A stretch of 64,000 nucleotides of DNA. Source: Flagellimonas onchidii (GTDB lineage Bacteria > Bacteroidota > Bacteroidia > Flavobacteriales > Flavobacteriaceae). The position numbers and the translations under genes are program-made. The notes below the pieces were generated by a model. The model made no database searches, had not been told where the DNA came from, and saw only the letters and a program-made list of their open reading frames with translations. Each line of letters starts with the position of its first letter. Positions within the stretch are counted from its first letter, which is position 1. Positions 1 through 8,780 of the stretch are shown in pieces. Where the stretch lies: contig NZ_SRXX01000009.1 of assembly GCF_004804315.1 (NCBI RefSeq), positions 122,184 through 186,183 of the forward strand, in the 5' to 3' direction.

Positions 1-882
1 GAAAAAGCCAACACCCTTGTCGAAAAGTGTCTGGGCAAGTCCAATAGCAGCGTTAGAATCGGTATTACCGGAGTTCCTGGGGTGGGAAAAAGTACATTTA
101 TTGAGGCTTTTGGTAAAGCGTTGACCCAAATAGGGAAAAAAGTTGCCGTTTTGGCGGTAGACCCCACAAGTACCCTGAGCAAAGGCAGCATTTTGGGTGA
201 TAAAACCCGGATGCAAAACCTTTCTAAAGATTCTAACGCCTTTATACGACCTTCTCCTTCCGGTGATTCATTGGGTGGTGTAGCCAGAAAAACCCGTGAA
301 AGCATTATTTTATGTGAGGCTGCGGGTTATGACATTATTTTAGTAGAAACCGTTGGTGTAGGACAAAGTGAGACCATGGTGCACAGTATGGCCGATTTCT
401 TTCTGTTATTGAAACTTTCAGGTGCAGGAGACGAGCTTCAAGGCATTAAACGTGGCATTATGGAAATGGCCGATGCTATCGCAATAAACAAGGCAGATGG
501 TGACAATCTTGAAAAGGCCAAGTTGGCCGAGGTTGAATTTTCAAGAGCACTCCATTTATATCCGCCTAAAGCAAATGGATGGACGCCAAAGGTGCTTCGA
601 TGCTCTGCATCAGAACAGACCGGAATCCTCGAGATATGGCACTTGATAGAAGAGTATGTTACATTAAACAAGAAAAATGGCCATTTTGAACAGAACCGCA
701 AAAACCAAAATAAAAACTGGTTTTTACAAACTGTGGATGAGCAAATAAAACAGTATTTCCATCAGAAAAAGTCCTTTGAAAAAGTCCAAAACGACATGTT
801 AGTGGCAGTGGAAAACAACAGGGTGTCACCTTTTTATGCTGCAAAAAAACTATTGGAAAGCATCTCAGTGGAACTTAAATAA
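1..882 (+). CDS. meaB: Methylmalonyl-CoA mutase-associated GTPase MeaB (5' end missing)
   Basis: This is a G3E-family P-loop GTPase that protects and reloads adenosylcobalamin-dependent methylmalonyl-CoA mutase. The reading frame is open from the first base, so the N-terminus lies outside the window. Visible motifs are the P-loop GVPGVGKST near base 73, the switch segment [12 protein letters not shown], and the base-recognition segment AINKADGDN. The C-terminal region is the helical dimerisation tail usual in the MeaB/ArgK family. A GTG at base 82 falls inside the P-loop and cannot be the start. The mutase itself is not in the window. The next gene follows on the same strand after about 34 bases. 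The assignment rests on the GTPase motifs and the family-typical C-terminal half. Confidence 0.93.
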   Translation, partial: EKANTLVEKCLGKSNSSVRIGITGVPGVGKSTFIEAFGKALTQIGKKVAVLAVDPTSTLSKGSILGDKTRMQNLSKDSNAFIRPSPSGDSLGGVARKTRESIILCEAAGYDIILVETVGVGQSETMVHSMADFFLLLKLSGAGDELQGIKRGIMEMADAIAINKADGDNLEKAKLAEVEFSRALHLYPPKANGWTPKVLRCSASEQTGILEIWHLIEEYVTLNKKNGHFEQNRKNQNKNWFLQTVDEQIKQYFHQKKSFEKVQNDMLVAVENNRVSPFYAAKKLLESISVELK

Positions 883-916
883 AAGAAGTAAATTTGCCCA
901 GATTATAAGCCAAAGC

Positions 917-1879
917 ATGAGCACTGTCACTGATTCCCTACTATCCATAGTGGTTCCATTGTACAACGAAGAAGACAATGTAGTCTTGTTGACCGAAAAA
1001 ATCCATGAGAACTTACAAGGGTACAATTATCAAATTGTATATGTTGATGATTTCTCCACGGATAAAACCAGAAAAGTGGTCAAGGGCATGGATGACAACA
1101 AGGTGCATTTGATTGAGCTCAAAAAAAACTATGGCCAAAGTTTGGCCTTGGCTGCAGGAATTGACTACGCTGAAGGTGAATACATCATTACCATGGACGG
1201 GGATTTACAAAACGACCCCTCCGATATCCCTCAGATGTTGGAATACGCCGTGAATGATGATTATGATGTTGTCACTGGAATACGTCAAAAAAGAAAGGAT
1301 TCACTTATAAAAAAAATACCTTCAAAAATTGCCAATTTTTTGGTTCGAAGGGTCACCAAATTGGATATTAAGGACAATGGCTGCGCTCTAAAAGTGTTTA
1401 CCAAAGATATCGCCAAAGGTCTTAATCTATATGGCGAGATGCATCGTTTTATTACACTTTTGGCTTATTTGGAAGGCGGGCAGATAAAGCAAGTTCCCGT
1501 AAAACACCATGCACGTCATGCAGGGGTGTCAAAATATGGTTTGGAGCGTGTTTTTAAGGTTGTGGCCGATATGATGTTGTTGCTCTTTATTCGAAAGTAT
1601 TTTCAACGGCCCATCCACCTTTTTGGGATTTTTGGAGTACTGTTGATTATTCTAGGTATTTTCATCAATTTGTACCTTTTGATAGTAAAACTCGGTTTTG
1701 GTGAGGATATTGGCAGCAGACCACTTTTGATTTTTGGAATGATGTTCATTTTAGGGGGAATCCAGTTGTTTACCATAGGTATTGTCATGGAATTGCTTAT
1801 CCGCACTTATTATGAGTCTCAACAAAAAAGACCGTATCGTGTCAAAAAAATAACCATTGGTGACGGAAAAGCTGCGTAA
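917..1879 (+). CDS. Polyprenyl-phosphate glycosyltransferase, family 2 (GtrB/ArnC/DPM1-like)
   Basis: A GT2 enzyme that most likely moves a sugar from a nucleotide donor to undecaprenyl phosphate on the cytoplasmic face of the membrane. The N-terminal domain begins with SIVVPLYNEEDNVVLL, has the acidic motifs YVDDFS and TMDGDLQNDP, and contains the DNGCALKVF segment typical of this subfamily. Two hydrophobic C-terminal segments (about residues 232-260 and 270-296) match the GtrB/ArnC membrane anchor. I chose ATG 917 because upstream codons encode no family sequence. The gene overlaps the start of the YbhN-like gene by about 20 bases, so the two are probably co-translated. The sugar it transfers cannot be told from sequence. 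Confidence 0.85.
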   Translation: MSTVTDSLLSIVVPLYNEEDNVVLLTEKIHENLQGYNYQIVYVDDFSTDKTRKVVKGMDDNKVHLIELKKNYGQSLALAAGIDYAEGEYIITMDGDLQNDPSDIPQMLEYAVNDDYDVVTGIRQKRKDSLIKKIPSKIANFLVRRVTKLDIKDNGCALKVFTKDIAKGLNLYGEMHRFITLLAYLEGGQIKQVPVKHHARHAGVSKYGLERVFKVVADMMLLLFIRKYFQRPIHLFGIFGVLLIILGIFINLYLLIVKLGFGEDIGSRPLLIFGMMFILGGIQLFTIGIVMELLIRTYYESQQKRPYRVKKITIGDGKAA

Positions 1880-2732
1880 AAAACTCATTACTGCACTAAA
1901 AATCGTTGTTAGTGCTGCGCTGATTTACTTTATTTTCACCAAAATACAGCTTGAGGATGTTATAAAAACCTTGAAGAACAGCAATCCTTTCTATTTGATT
2001 CTTGGGGTTTTGCTTGTGGTTTTATCCAAGGTTTTGGCGGCTTTCCGACTTAATCTGTACTTTCATCAAATTGAGGTTAAAATTACTCAGTTAAGTAACT
2101 TGAAGTTATACTTATTGGGAATGTTCTATAACCTCTTTTTACCTGGAGGGATCGGTGGTGATGCCTATAAAGGCTATGTTATCCAAAAAAAATATAAATC
2201 AGGGACAAAAAGAGTAGTCTCGGTTCTTCTGCTCGACCGATTGAGTGGAATGTTATTGATTTTCATTTACGCTTGCATTTTGGCTCTACTTCTTGAGCAA
2301 ACGCTCTTCAAAACCTACAACTGGGTATTTGTTTTAGGAATTCCTTTGAGCATTTTGGTGTTTTGGTGGCTCAACAAAAAGTTTTTTTCCTATGCCTCAC
2401 CCATATTTTGGAAATCTTTTGGATATTCAGCCTTTGTACAATTTTCGCAGTTGGTCTGCATCCTTTGTATCTTAAAATCGCTTTCGATAGAACTGCAAAC
2501 CATTGAATACCTGTTCATTTTTTTGGTTTCCTCAATTGTTTCCGTAATTCCACTGACCATTGGTGGCATCGGAAGCAGGGAAATCACTTTTTTATACGGA
2601 GCAAAATGGTTGGGATTGGATGCAGGCGCATCAATAAGCATCAGTTTTGTGTTCTTCCTAATGACCGCATTGATATCGTTTTTAGGGATAGTTTATCACT
2701 TCAAAAAACCAAAATTGGAGACCGTGGATTAA
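1860..2732 (+). CDS. YbhN/LPG-synthase-type integral membrane protein (UPF0104)
   Basis: A polytopic membrane protein of about 290 residues in the flippase-like lysylphosphatidylglycerol-synthase TM family. Evidence is the run of hydrophobic segments and the family motifs LFLPGGIGGDAYKGY (about residues 91-105) and PLTIGGIGSREI near residue 235. It lacks the soluble aminoacyl-transferase domain of MprF, so it is not itself a lysyl-PG synthase. Proteins of this kind often sit beside GtrB-like transferases, as here, and are thought to move or shield lipid-linked sugars. The start is TTG 1857 or GTG 1860, both inside the preceding gene; GTG was chosen. It converges on the ArnT-like gene, overlapping it by a few bases at the stops. 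Confidence 0.75.
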   Translation: MTEKLRKKLITALKIVVSAALIYFIFTKIQLEDVIKTLKNSNPFYLILGVLLVVLSKVLAAFRLNLYFHQIEVKITQLSNLKLYLLGMFYNLFLPGGIGGDAYKGYVIQKKYKSGTKRVVSVLLLDRLSGMLLIFIYACILALLLEQTLFKTYNWVFVLGIPLSILVFWWLNKKFFSYASPIFWKSFGYSAFVQFSQLVCILCILKSLSIELQTIEYLFIFLVSSIVSVIPLTIGGIGSREITFLYGAKWLGLDAGASISISFVFFLMTALISFLGIVYHFKKPKLETVD

Positions 2733-4387
2733 TCCAAGTGCACCAAGTGCATTTTGTTGAGCTTTTTACTACGAGTGTGTGGATTTAGGAATTTCAATTG
2801 TAATCTAGTGATACGAAATTGGTCCACTGTTATTTCTTCATGCCAGTGATAACCTGCTTTCTCCAGCTTTTGAAGTTCTTCGTCAGTTGCATATACCCAT
2901 GCGTCGGGTTTCTCTTCCAACCCAGAAATAGAAATTATATTGACCGGTTTTTTATTGTAAAAGTCCAATGCCCACGTATATCTTTCAGATATTTTATAGA
3001 TGTTATCCACTGGTATATTATGCTCTCTAACTTTCTCCGCCATTGTAGAGCCTGCTTGATACTTTAAAAGGGAAGGATAAAAATGAACATTCAACACTAC
3101 ATTCAATAAAATTGAACTATAAGCCGCCAAAGTGATTATACGAACAGTATGCTCCTCACGTTTAAGGCAAAAAAATGCAATCAATACTATTAAGACAAGT
3201 AACATCAAATAATGATGGATGCCACTAAAATCGAAAACGTAAAAACATGCCAACAGGGCAAATACGTACACCAGACTAAGTATAAAATATTGAACTCCAA
3301 GAAGGACTTTTAGCGTTTTCTTCTTGGACTCTTCATGTAATTTGATAAGATATGCCCCCGTCAAAATAGAATATAGCGGTATCAGAATATTCATATAATG
3401 CGGAAGTTTGAATTGGGCAAAACTGATAAGCAAAAACAGAATACTGATTCCTCCAAACGTCAAGAATTCAAGGCCAGGATTATGTTTGAATCGTACTTTC
3501 CAAAAGTTTTGCCCCCTTTTCCAATAGGCGAGCAATGCTATTACGGTCCAAGGAAGAAAAACCCAAAGGAACGTATGAAAAAAGAAAAAGAAATCGCTAC
3601 TATTCTTTCCAATACCCTGCCCGCTCATTCGCTCAAAGCTTTGTTCCCAAAGAATAAAAAAGATTCCGCTACGGCTGTCCCTACCTCTTATAATCTTTTC
3701 TGGGTGTAGGTCAAACTGTAAATAATATGCATAAAGCATTGGGGTAATTGTCAATCCAAAAACCAAAAGAGCAAGGAAGACTTTCCAATTCCACAATACT
3801 TTCCATTTATTGGTATATGCCAAATGACACAAAATTGATATTCCAATGACCACCAAAGCAATCTGTCCCTTAGTCGAGAAAGCAACCCCTGCACCAAGAG
3901 CTCCCCATAAAATGTTGTGAAGTTTGTTTTTTTCGATATACATGGCCAACTGCCAAATGGAAAAGATGGCAAATCCCGTCAAAACCGCATCAGTACGTAC
4001 ATCAATGTTTGCAAGCACTATGGTCTGGGCGGTCATAAAAACAAGAGCAGAAAGCTTTCCCGCATCTTTATTGTAGAGTAATTTTCCCAGGCCATAGCAA
4101 CTAAAGGCTCCTAACAAAGTTGCCAAAATTCCAGGAATGCGGTATGACCATTCATAGATACCAAAAACTTTAAAAGATAAAGCGGCCAACCAATAGTGCA
4201 TATGAGGTTTATCCAGATATTCCTCGGTTCCTTTTATTAGGGTGAAGAAATCATTTTCTTGTACCATTCGCATGGCCATCACGGCAAATTGTGCTGAATC
4301 GTTTTCAAAAAGGGTAACAAACATTCCGGCTATATACACCAGAACAACCAGGGAAAGTAAAAACCAATATCGAGCGGATGGTATCAT
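2729..4387 (-). CDS. ArnT-like membrane glycosyltransferase (GT39/GT83 superfamily)
   Basis: A 552-residue multi-span protein of the dolichyl-phosphate-mannose mannosyltransferase superfamily. These enzymes use a polyprenyl-phosphate sugar as donor and act on the periplasmic side. The first loop contains the acidic DSAQFA motif and the segment EEYLDKPHMHYWLAAL, which match the catalytic first loop of ArnT/PMT_2 proteins. About a dozen hydrophobic spans follow, then a C-terminal soluble domain. The start overlaps the stop of the PAP2 gene by four bases, indicating translational coupling. With the GtrB-like gene at 917 it could complete a load-and-transfer pathway, possibly modifying lipid A or an envelope glycan. 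The acceptor is unknown. Confidence 0.8.
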   Translation of the reverse strand: MIPSARYWFLLSLVVLVYIAGMFVTLFENDSAQFAVMAMRMVQENDFFTLIKGTEEYLDKPHMHYWLAALSFKVFGIYEWSYRIPGILATLLGAFSCYGLGKLLYNKDAGKLSALVFMTAQTIVLANIDVRTDAVLTGFAIFSIWQLAMYIEKNKLHNILWGALGAGVAFSTKGQIALVVIGISILCHLAYTNKWKVLWNWKVFLALLVFGLTITPMLYAYYLQFDLHPEKIIRGRDSRSGIFFILWEQSFERMSGQGIGKNSSDFFFFFHTFLWVFLPWTVIALLAYWKRGQNFWKVRFKHNPGLEFLTFGGISILFLLISFAQFKLPHYMNILIPLYSILTGAYLIKLHEESKKKTLKVLLGVQYFILSLVYVFALLACFYVFDFSGIHHYLMLLVLIVLIAFFCLKREEHTVRIITLAAYSSILLNVVLNVHFYPSLLKYQAGSTMAEKVREHNIPVDNIYKISERYTWALDFYNKKPVNIISISGLEEKPDAWVYATDEELQKLEKAGYHWHEEITVDQFRITRLQLKFLNPHTRSKKLNKMHLVHLD

Positions 4388-4953
4388 GTTCCCAATTTTT
4401 GGAATGCAAATATAGCCAACCTAGCAAATATCCATCCAAAAAAGATTCCAATAAACATACCTGTCAAAACATCCAAAGGATAATGTACCCCGATATATAT
4501 TCTGCTGTACGCCACAACAATGGCCCAAACCATAAGAACTAGTCCAATATATTTGACCTTTTTACGGAACAGCAGTGCAAAAAAGGTAGCTGGTGCAAAG
4601 GAATTGGCCGCATGTGCCGAGAAATATCCAAATTTTCCTCCACAATAGCTTTTGACCAAACGCATGATTCCACTTATCTCCGGGTCGTGGCAGGGTCTTA
4701 GGCGACCAACGCCATATTTGAAGAAATTGGACAACTGATCTGTGCAGGTAATCAATAATGCCACACATACCAAAACGACCGCTGTCCCCTTCAATCCAAA
4801 ACTTTTGTAGGTCAGATAAAGTAACAATATGTATAATGGAGCCGAGTTTCCGGTCTTGGTCATAAACATCCAAAAACCATCCCATGTTTCCGTTCCAAGC
4901 CCGTTCAGAAACAAAAAAACCTCATGATCCCACTGTATCAGTTCTTCGAGCAT
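4384..4953 (-). CDS. PAP2-family membrane phosphatase
   Basis: A 189-residue membrane phosphatase of the type 2 phosphatidic-acid phosphatase family. The three signature motifs are present: KYGVGRLRP (the K-x6-RP motif), FSAHAANS (a variant of the usual PSGH, with Ala before His) and SRIYIGVHYPLD (SR-x5-H-x3-D). Six or so hydrophobic spans surround them. Substrates in this family include undecaprenyl pyrophosphate, lipid A phosphates and phosphatidyl phosphates. The position between a small acidic protein and an ArnT-like transferase favours lipid carrier recycling or lipid A dephosphorylation, but that is inference. It shares one base with the preceding stop and four with the next start. Confidence 0.88.
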   Translation of the reverse strand: MLEELIQWDHEVFLFLNGLGTETWDGFWMFMTKTGNSAPLYILLLYLTYKSFGLKGTAVVLVCVALLITCTDQLSNFFKYGVGRLRPCHDPEISGIMRLVKSYCGGKFGYFSAHAANSFAPATFFALLFRKKVKYIGLVLMVWAIVVAYSRIYIGVHYPLDVLTGMFIGIFFGWIFARLAIFAFQKLGT

Positions 4954-5180
4954 TAGCTATCGTATCGTGAAACTTCTCTATCGTAAAATGCTGTAGCAGC
5001 TTCAATCAAGCTTTCCGCTTCGGCGGCAAGTTCTTCTTCATCCTCCTTTGAAAATTCTTCTAACCATTCCACTTCGTCATTTTCCAAATTGATGATGAAA
5101 CGAGGATATTCGGTATGAACGATATAAATTGAATCGGGATGATCTGTATTATCGCCTAAAAGAAATTTTGGTAATTCCAT
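4953..5180 (-). CDS. Small acidic conserved protein (75 aa), function unknown
   Basis: A soluble protein of 75 residues, rich in Glu and Asp in its second half (stretch EEFSKEDEEELAAEAESL). It begins MELPKFLLGDNTDHPDSIYIVHTEYPRF. It has no signal peptide or membrane span. It lies seven bases after the MATE gene and shares one base with the PAP2 gene, so it belongs to that operon. Proteins of this size and type are common in flavobacteria, but I know of no function. Confidence 0.75.
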   Translation of the reverse strand: MELPKFLLGDNTDHPDSIYIVHTEYPRFIINLENDEVEWLEEFSKEDEEELAAEAESLIEAATAFYDREVSRYDS

Positions 5181-5187
5181 TTTTAAA

Positions 5188-6579
5188 TTATTCGATTCTT
5201 ATAGAACCTTGTTTGCTTTTTATCAGTTTTTTGGTCAAAAAGTTGAACCGAATATACAACATTACCGCAGATGCAGTGAGTCCAAGAAGAAGCCCTATCC
5301 AAATACCCGTGCTCTTAAATTCAGTGAACAATCCAAAGTAATAGCTAACAGGGAAACCAATAAGCCAATAGGCGATAAAAGTTATAAACGTGGGTATTTT
5401 CACATCTTGAAGCCCCCTAAGCGCACCCAAAACCACTACCTGTATACCATCTGAAATCTGGAAAAATGCCGAGACCAAAAGCAACTTTGCGGCTATTATG
5501 ATCACTTCGGTATTGTCCATTTGGTTTATTACATCGTCCACATCCAAATAAATGGTGGGCAACCAATGACGCCCCAAAAGGAAAATGGCGGCAAAGACAA
5601 TTTCCAACAAAAGAGTCAGGAAAAAAATCGATTCCGCGATTCTTCTTAACTCCTTGAAGTTTTGTAAGCCTTTTTGGTTTCCCACACGTACCATAGCCGC
5701 TACACTAAGCCCCATGCCCACCATAAAGGTCATACTGCTCAGGTTCAGGGCTATTTGGTTTGCAGCTTGGGCATTTTTGCCCAGAACACCACTTAGCCAA
5801 ATTGCGGCGGTAAAGATGGCCACCTCAAAAAACATCTGCAGTGCAGACGGAAAGCCAAGACTTACAATCTTCTGAATGACTTTTTTCTCAATTATCTTGA
5901 AATTGAATTTGGTAATATATGGTTGGAATTTTTCTTTTCGATTCAACAAAAACCAAATATAGCCTACCATGATAAACCTTGAAGCCAAAGTACCAATAGC
6001 TGCGCCAACAATGCCCAGCTTAGGAAATCCGAACGACCCAAAAATCAATAGGTAATTTATCACAATATTCACCACATTCGCCAATACGGTGGCATACATG
6101 GGGGACTTGGTCTGTGAAAGACCTTCAGAAAACTGTTTAAAGGCCTGAAAAACAATTAATGGAACCAATGAAAAAGCAACCAATTCCAAATATGGAATAG
6201 CCAACTCTACAACCTCCACAGGTTGCTTCATATGGTACATCAGAGGTTTACATAGCAAAATGATTCCAAAAAGGGATGCTCCCAAAAGTGTACAGAGTAC
6301 CAATCCGTGCTTTAGTGCGCTCTTTCCATCAGCGACATTCCCCGCTCCATCGGCTTCGGCAACCAAAGGGGTAATTGCAGTTGAAAAACCGATGCCCAAA
6401 GACATTGCAATAAACACAAAACTGTTTCCCAAAGAAACTGCTGCCAGTTCAGCTGTACCCAATTGCCCAACCATGATATTATCGGCAAAGGCCACAAAGG
6501 TGTGCCCCAACATGCCCAAAATAACAGGGTAGGCCAACTTTAAGTTGTATGCAAATTCTTTGGTATATGCTTGAAACAA
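5188..6579 (-). CDS. MATE-family multidrug/cation exporter
   Basis: A 463-residue transporter with twelve predicted spans in two homologous halves. The MATE N-terminal motif appears as LAYPVILGMLGHTFVAFADN with the following MVGQLGTAELAAVSLGNS, and the second half repeats it around SLGFPSALQMFFEVAIFTAA. Such pumps use Na+ or H+ gradients to export cationic drugs and dyes. It is the first gene of a four-gene minus-strand operon (MATE, 75-aa protein, PAP2, ArnT-like). Substrate is not predictable. Confidence 0.9.
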   Translation of the reverse strand: MFQAYTKEFAYNLKLAYPVILGMLGHTFVAFADNIMVGQLGTAELAAVSLGNSFVFIAMSLGIGFSTAITPLVAEADGAGNVADGKSALKHGLVLCTLLGASLFGIILLCKPLMYHMKQPVEVVELAIPYLELVAFSLVPLIVFQAFKQFSEGLSQTKSPMYATVLANVVNIVINYLLIFGSFGFPKLGIVGAAIGTLASRFIMVGYIWFLLNRKEKFQPYITKFNFKIIEKKVIQKIVSLGFPSALQMFFEVAIFTAAIWLSGVLGKNAQAANQIALNLSSMTFMVGMGLSVAAMVRVGNQKGLQNFKELRRIAESIFFLTLLLEIVFAAIFLLGRHWLPTIYLDVDDVINQMDNTEVIIIAAKLLLVSAFFQISDGIQVVVLGALRGLQDVKIPTFITFIAYWLIGFPVSYYFGLFTEFKSTGIWIGLLLGLTASAVMLYIRFNFLTKKLIKSKQGSIRIE

Positions 6580-6907
6580 AGCTCAAATTTAGAAGGCGTA
6601 AAGATAATTGGAATGGAAAGATTTAAAGATGGTTTTTTGGCTTCTTTTTGAAAAGATGTTGACCATACTTATGAAAGGAGGTATGGAGAATTTATGCATA
6701 GCGGAGATACGAAAAAAATTCCCTTTCATTCTAGGGAAAGAGTGCAAATTGATTTATTACTGTATTCGTCAATTCAAAACGGGTATTCGTTAATTTAGGT
6801 TAGATTTTTAACATGAAAACCTGTAACTTCACTTATCAGTTTCGTTCGATTCATCGAAACGAATCATATAAGAGATTGGCAAAATATGAAAGACCACAAT
6901 CTTTAAA
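6580..6907. other. Intergenic region with one copy (A) of a dispersed regulatory-type element
   Basis: There is no credible gene in these 328 bases; a 61-codon frame at 6608-6793 has no recognisable features and overlaps the element. The right half carries copy A of the element also found near 60.5, 61.5 and 63.2 kb: a T/A-rich lead-in, two 11-mers spaced 21 bases apart, and a downstream stretch with AACTTCACTTAT at about 6827. The promoter of the DUF6338-like gene should lie here. Confidence 0.6.
6764..6795 (+). promoter_or_regulatory. 21-bp-phased direct repeat, copy A (possible LytTR-type site)
   Basis: ATTCGTCAATT at 6764-6774 is repeated as ATTCGTTAATT at 6785-6795, one mismatch, exactly 21 bases apart. 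Two short direct repeats phased by two helical turns is the usual layout of LytTR response-regulator targets. The regulator assignment is inference; the repeat is directly visible. Confidence 0.5.
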
Positions 6908-7555
6908 ATGGAAATTTCTACTCTAACACTTAAACTTATTATTCTTCTAGTGCCTGGAGCATTGGCAACCACCATTTTCAAACAATTAACTATTCGACAT
7001 AGGGAACAATCAGATTTTATGTTTGTGATTATTTCTATAATGTTCGGAATGTTTTCCTATTTAGTACTACAACTAATAATTTATCTGATTACGTTCGTTA
7101 AAAATTTAAGCTCCAAATCAAATTTGAAGTATGAAAAAATCGAAACATTTGCCAAATTATCGAATAGCAATTCAATTCCTTATTCGGAGGTTATCTGGGC
7201 AAGTATTATTAGCATATTATTAGGCTTCATAATTTCAAAAATTGACCATTCGAAATTAATAAATAATCTTGCGAGAAAATTAAATATTTCAAACAAGTAC
7301 GGGGACGAAAACCTCTATTCATATTTTCTAAATTCGCCAGATATCAACTGGGTATATCTAAGAGATATAGAAAATTCATTAACCTATCTAGGAACTGTGG
7401 AATCATTTTCAGAGACAACAGAGCATAAAGAAATTGTTTTGGGGCAAGTAACCGTCTATTCGTATCCTAAAAGCAAAGAATTATACGAAATTGATCGAAT
7501 TTACTTGGTTTATCCAAAAGACAAGTTAATAATTGAACAAGCAAAATTAAAATGA
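6908..7555 (+). CDS. DUF6338-like membrane protein
   Basis: A 215-residue protein with an N-terminal hydrophobic pair (about residues 8-25 and 35-65), a third span near residue 98-112, and a soluble C-terminal domain of about 100 residues. The opening LKLIILLVPGALATTIFKQL matches the start I associate with DUF6338 proteins, which often sit in variable or mobile-gene neighbourhoods. Function is unknown. A 43-codon ORF starts two bases after the stop. The stretch is more A+T-rich than the flanking MATE and mazG genes, suggesting acquisition. Confidence 0.6.
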   Translation: MEISTLTLKLIILLVPGALATTIFKQLTIRHREQSDFMFVIISIMFGMFSYLVLQLIIYLITFVKNLSSKSNLKYEKIETFAKLSNSNSIPYSEVIWASIISILLGFIISKIDHSKLINNLARKLNISNKYGDENLYSYFLNSPDINWVYLRDIENSLTYLGTVESFSETTEHKEIVLGQVTVYSYPKSKELYEIDRIYLVYPKDKLIIEQAKLK

Positions 7556-7556
7556 T

Positions 7557-7688
7557 ATGGACAAAAAGAAACTCGGACAGAAACGACCATTAACGGAAGG
7601 AGTTGTTAAAAATAACCAAGTCAAACCAAATACGAATATAAACAAAGAAGCTGTTTTAAAACCGCCTGCAGCTAAACCTAAAAAATAA
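7557..7688 (+). CDS. Small basic 43-residue ORF coupled to the DUF6338-like gene
   Basis: The ATG at 7557 lies two bases after the TGA of the preceding gene, a spacing suited to translational coupling. It encodes a 43-residue lysine- and proline-rich peptide beginning MDKKKLGQKRPLTEG and ending PPAAKPKK, with no hydrophobic segment. Its length and composition are compatible with a real small protein, but a coding signal cannot be proven from one genome. Confidence 0.4.
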   Translation: MDKKKLGQKRPLTEGVVKNNQVKPNTNINKEAVLKPPAAKPKK

Positions 7689-7775
7689 GTACTGTCGCCA
7701 ACATTGAATGGGTATAATTCATTCAGGTTGAATTCCTTGAATTGAAAGAAATTAAAAAAATCACAAAAAATAAAT

Positions 7776-8009
7776 ATGTTGCTAGATGCTATTTTAAAGG
7801 CCATTAAAGAAATTGAAGCAATAGACAAGCGCTCAAAAGAAATTGACAGTGTTTTGGGAAATTTGAAAGACACCGTCAACACCCGAATGAAAGAAAATTT
7901 AATAGATTTTATGAGCGTTGGAGAAAAAATGGGTTATGATGAAATTAAAAACCAACTTACCGACTTGATTGGATTTATTGATTCAGTTGAAGAAAAAAAT
8001 AAAAAGTAG
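7776..8009 (+). CDS. Small helical protein (77 aa), function unknown
   Basis: A 77-residue highly charged protein with a predicted helical, coiled-coil-like pattern (segment LDAILKAIKEIEAIDKRSKE and a C-terminal LTDLIGFIDSVEEKNKK). It has no membrane span and no recognised family. It lies in the accessory patch between the DUF6338-like gene and the ParD/ParE pair, separated from each by about 90-125 bases. Confidence 0.5.
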   Translation: MLLDAILKAIKEIEAIDKRSKEIDSVLGNLKDTVNTRMKENLIDFMSVGEKMGYDEIKNQLTDLIGFIDSVEEKNKK

Positions 8010-8092
8010 CCAACCATTAATAAATGAAGGTCATCTGAAACCGTGGGCTGCAACCAACCTAAACCAAACTCTCAGAAACCACTTTTTGGTTT

Positions 8093-8111
8093 TATACCAA
8101 TAGTTGGTATA
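8093..8111. promoter_or_regulatory. Palindromic operator upstream of parD
   Basis: A perfect inverted repeat, TATACCAA-TAG-TTGGTATA, lies 22 bases before the antitoxin ATG. ParD-type antitoxins are ribbon-helix-helix proteins that bind such palindromes to repress their own operon. Confidence 0.65.
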
Positions 8112-8133
8112 TTTGAGTTAATATTTTGAGATT

Positions 8134-8379
8134 ATGGCCAAAAATACATCCATATTATTAGGCGATTATTTTGACAATTTTATCAGTCGTCAAATCAAAA
8201 CGGGAAAATATTCTTCCGCAAGTGAAGTTGTCAGGGCAGCTTTGAGAATGTTTGAACACGAGGAATCTAAAAAGACAGAACTCATAAAAGAATTGAAAAA
8301 AGGAGAAAAATCAGGTTTCGTAGAGAATTTTGACCGAAAAAAACTTTTAAAGAATCTTCATCAAAAAACATCTGACTGA
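8134..8379 (+). CDS. parD: ParD-family antitoxin
   Basis: An 81-residue protein with an N-terminal ribbon-helix-helix domain (NTSILLGDYFDNFISRQIK followed by GKYSSASEVVRAALRMFE), the hallmark of the ParD/CopG-like group. The C-terminal tail (about residues 50-81) is charged and would be the toxin-binding segment. It precedes the toxin by three bases, in the classical order, and has its own palindromic operator upstream. Confidence 0.92.
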   Translation: MAKNTSILLGDYFDNFISRQIKTGKYSSASEVVRAALRMFEHEESKKTELIKELKKGEKSGFVENFDRKKLLKNLHQKTSD

Positions 8380-8382
8380 GCA

Positions 8383-8682
8383 GTGAAGTATAAAGTCAGT
8401 CAAGAAGCACATCGAGATATTGAGAATATTTGGCTTTATACCTATGAAAACTGGTCTCTAGAACAAGCAGACAGGTATTTCAACCTAATAATTGACGAAA
8501 TCGAATATTTGGCGAAAAATCCAGAATCCGGAAAAGATTACAGTCAAGTAAGACAAGGGTATTCCCGTTCTCGAATAAAATCTCATTTCATTTTCTATAA
8601 AATCAACAGAAATAAAGAAGAAATTGAGATTATTAGAATTTTGCATCAAAGAATGGATATCGAATCTCAGCTGAATGAATAA
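8383..8682 (+). CDS. parE: ParE/RelE-family toxin
   Basis: A 99-residue protein starting at GTG, three bases after the antitoxin stop. The fold signature is VSQEAHRDIENIWLYTYENW, then the central YFNLIIDEIEYLAKNPESGKDY, then the basic strand SRIKSHFIFYKI and the terminal IIRILHQRMDIESQL. This pattern fits the ParE branch, whose members poison DNA gyrase; RelE-like RNases share the fold, so the target is not certain. With the preceding gene it forms a type II toxin-antitoxin module. Confidence 0.92.
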   Translation: MKYKVSQEAHRDIENIWLYTYENWSLEQADRYFNLIIDEIEYLAKNPESGKDYSQVRQGYSRSRIKSHFIFYKINRNKEEIEIIRILHQRMDIESQLNE

Positions 8683-8780
8683 AATGACTACAGTTAACAC
8701 GGTGTACAAGCGCCGCCTCAAAAATTTAAGCCTTTACTTTTACCACTATACATTTTGCGCTAAAAACCAACACTTTTGAC

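Noticed and set aside
6608..6793. 61-codon plus-strand frame
   Set aside because: No recognisable features, overlaps the regulatory-type element, and lies in a gap with other reading constraints absent.
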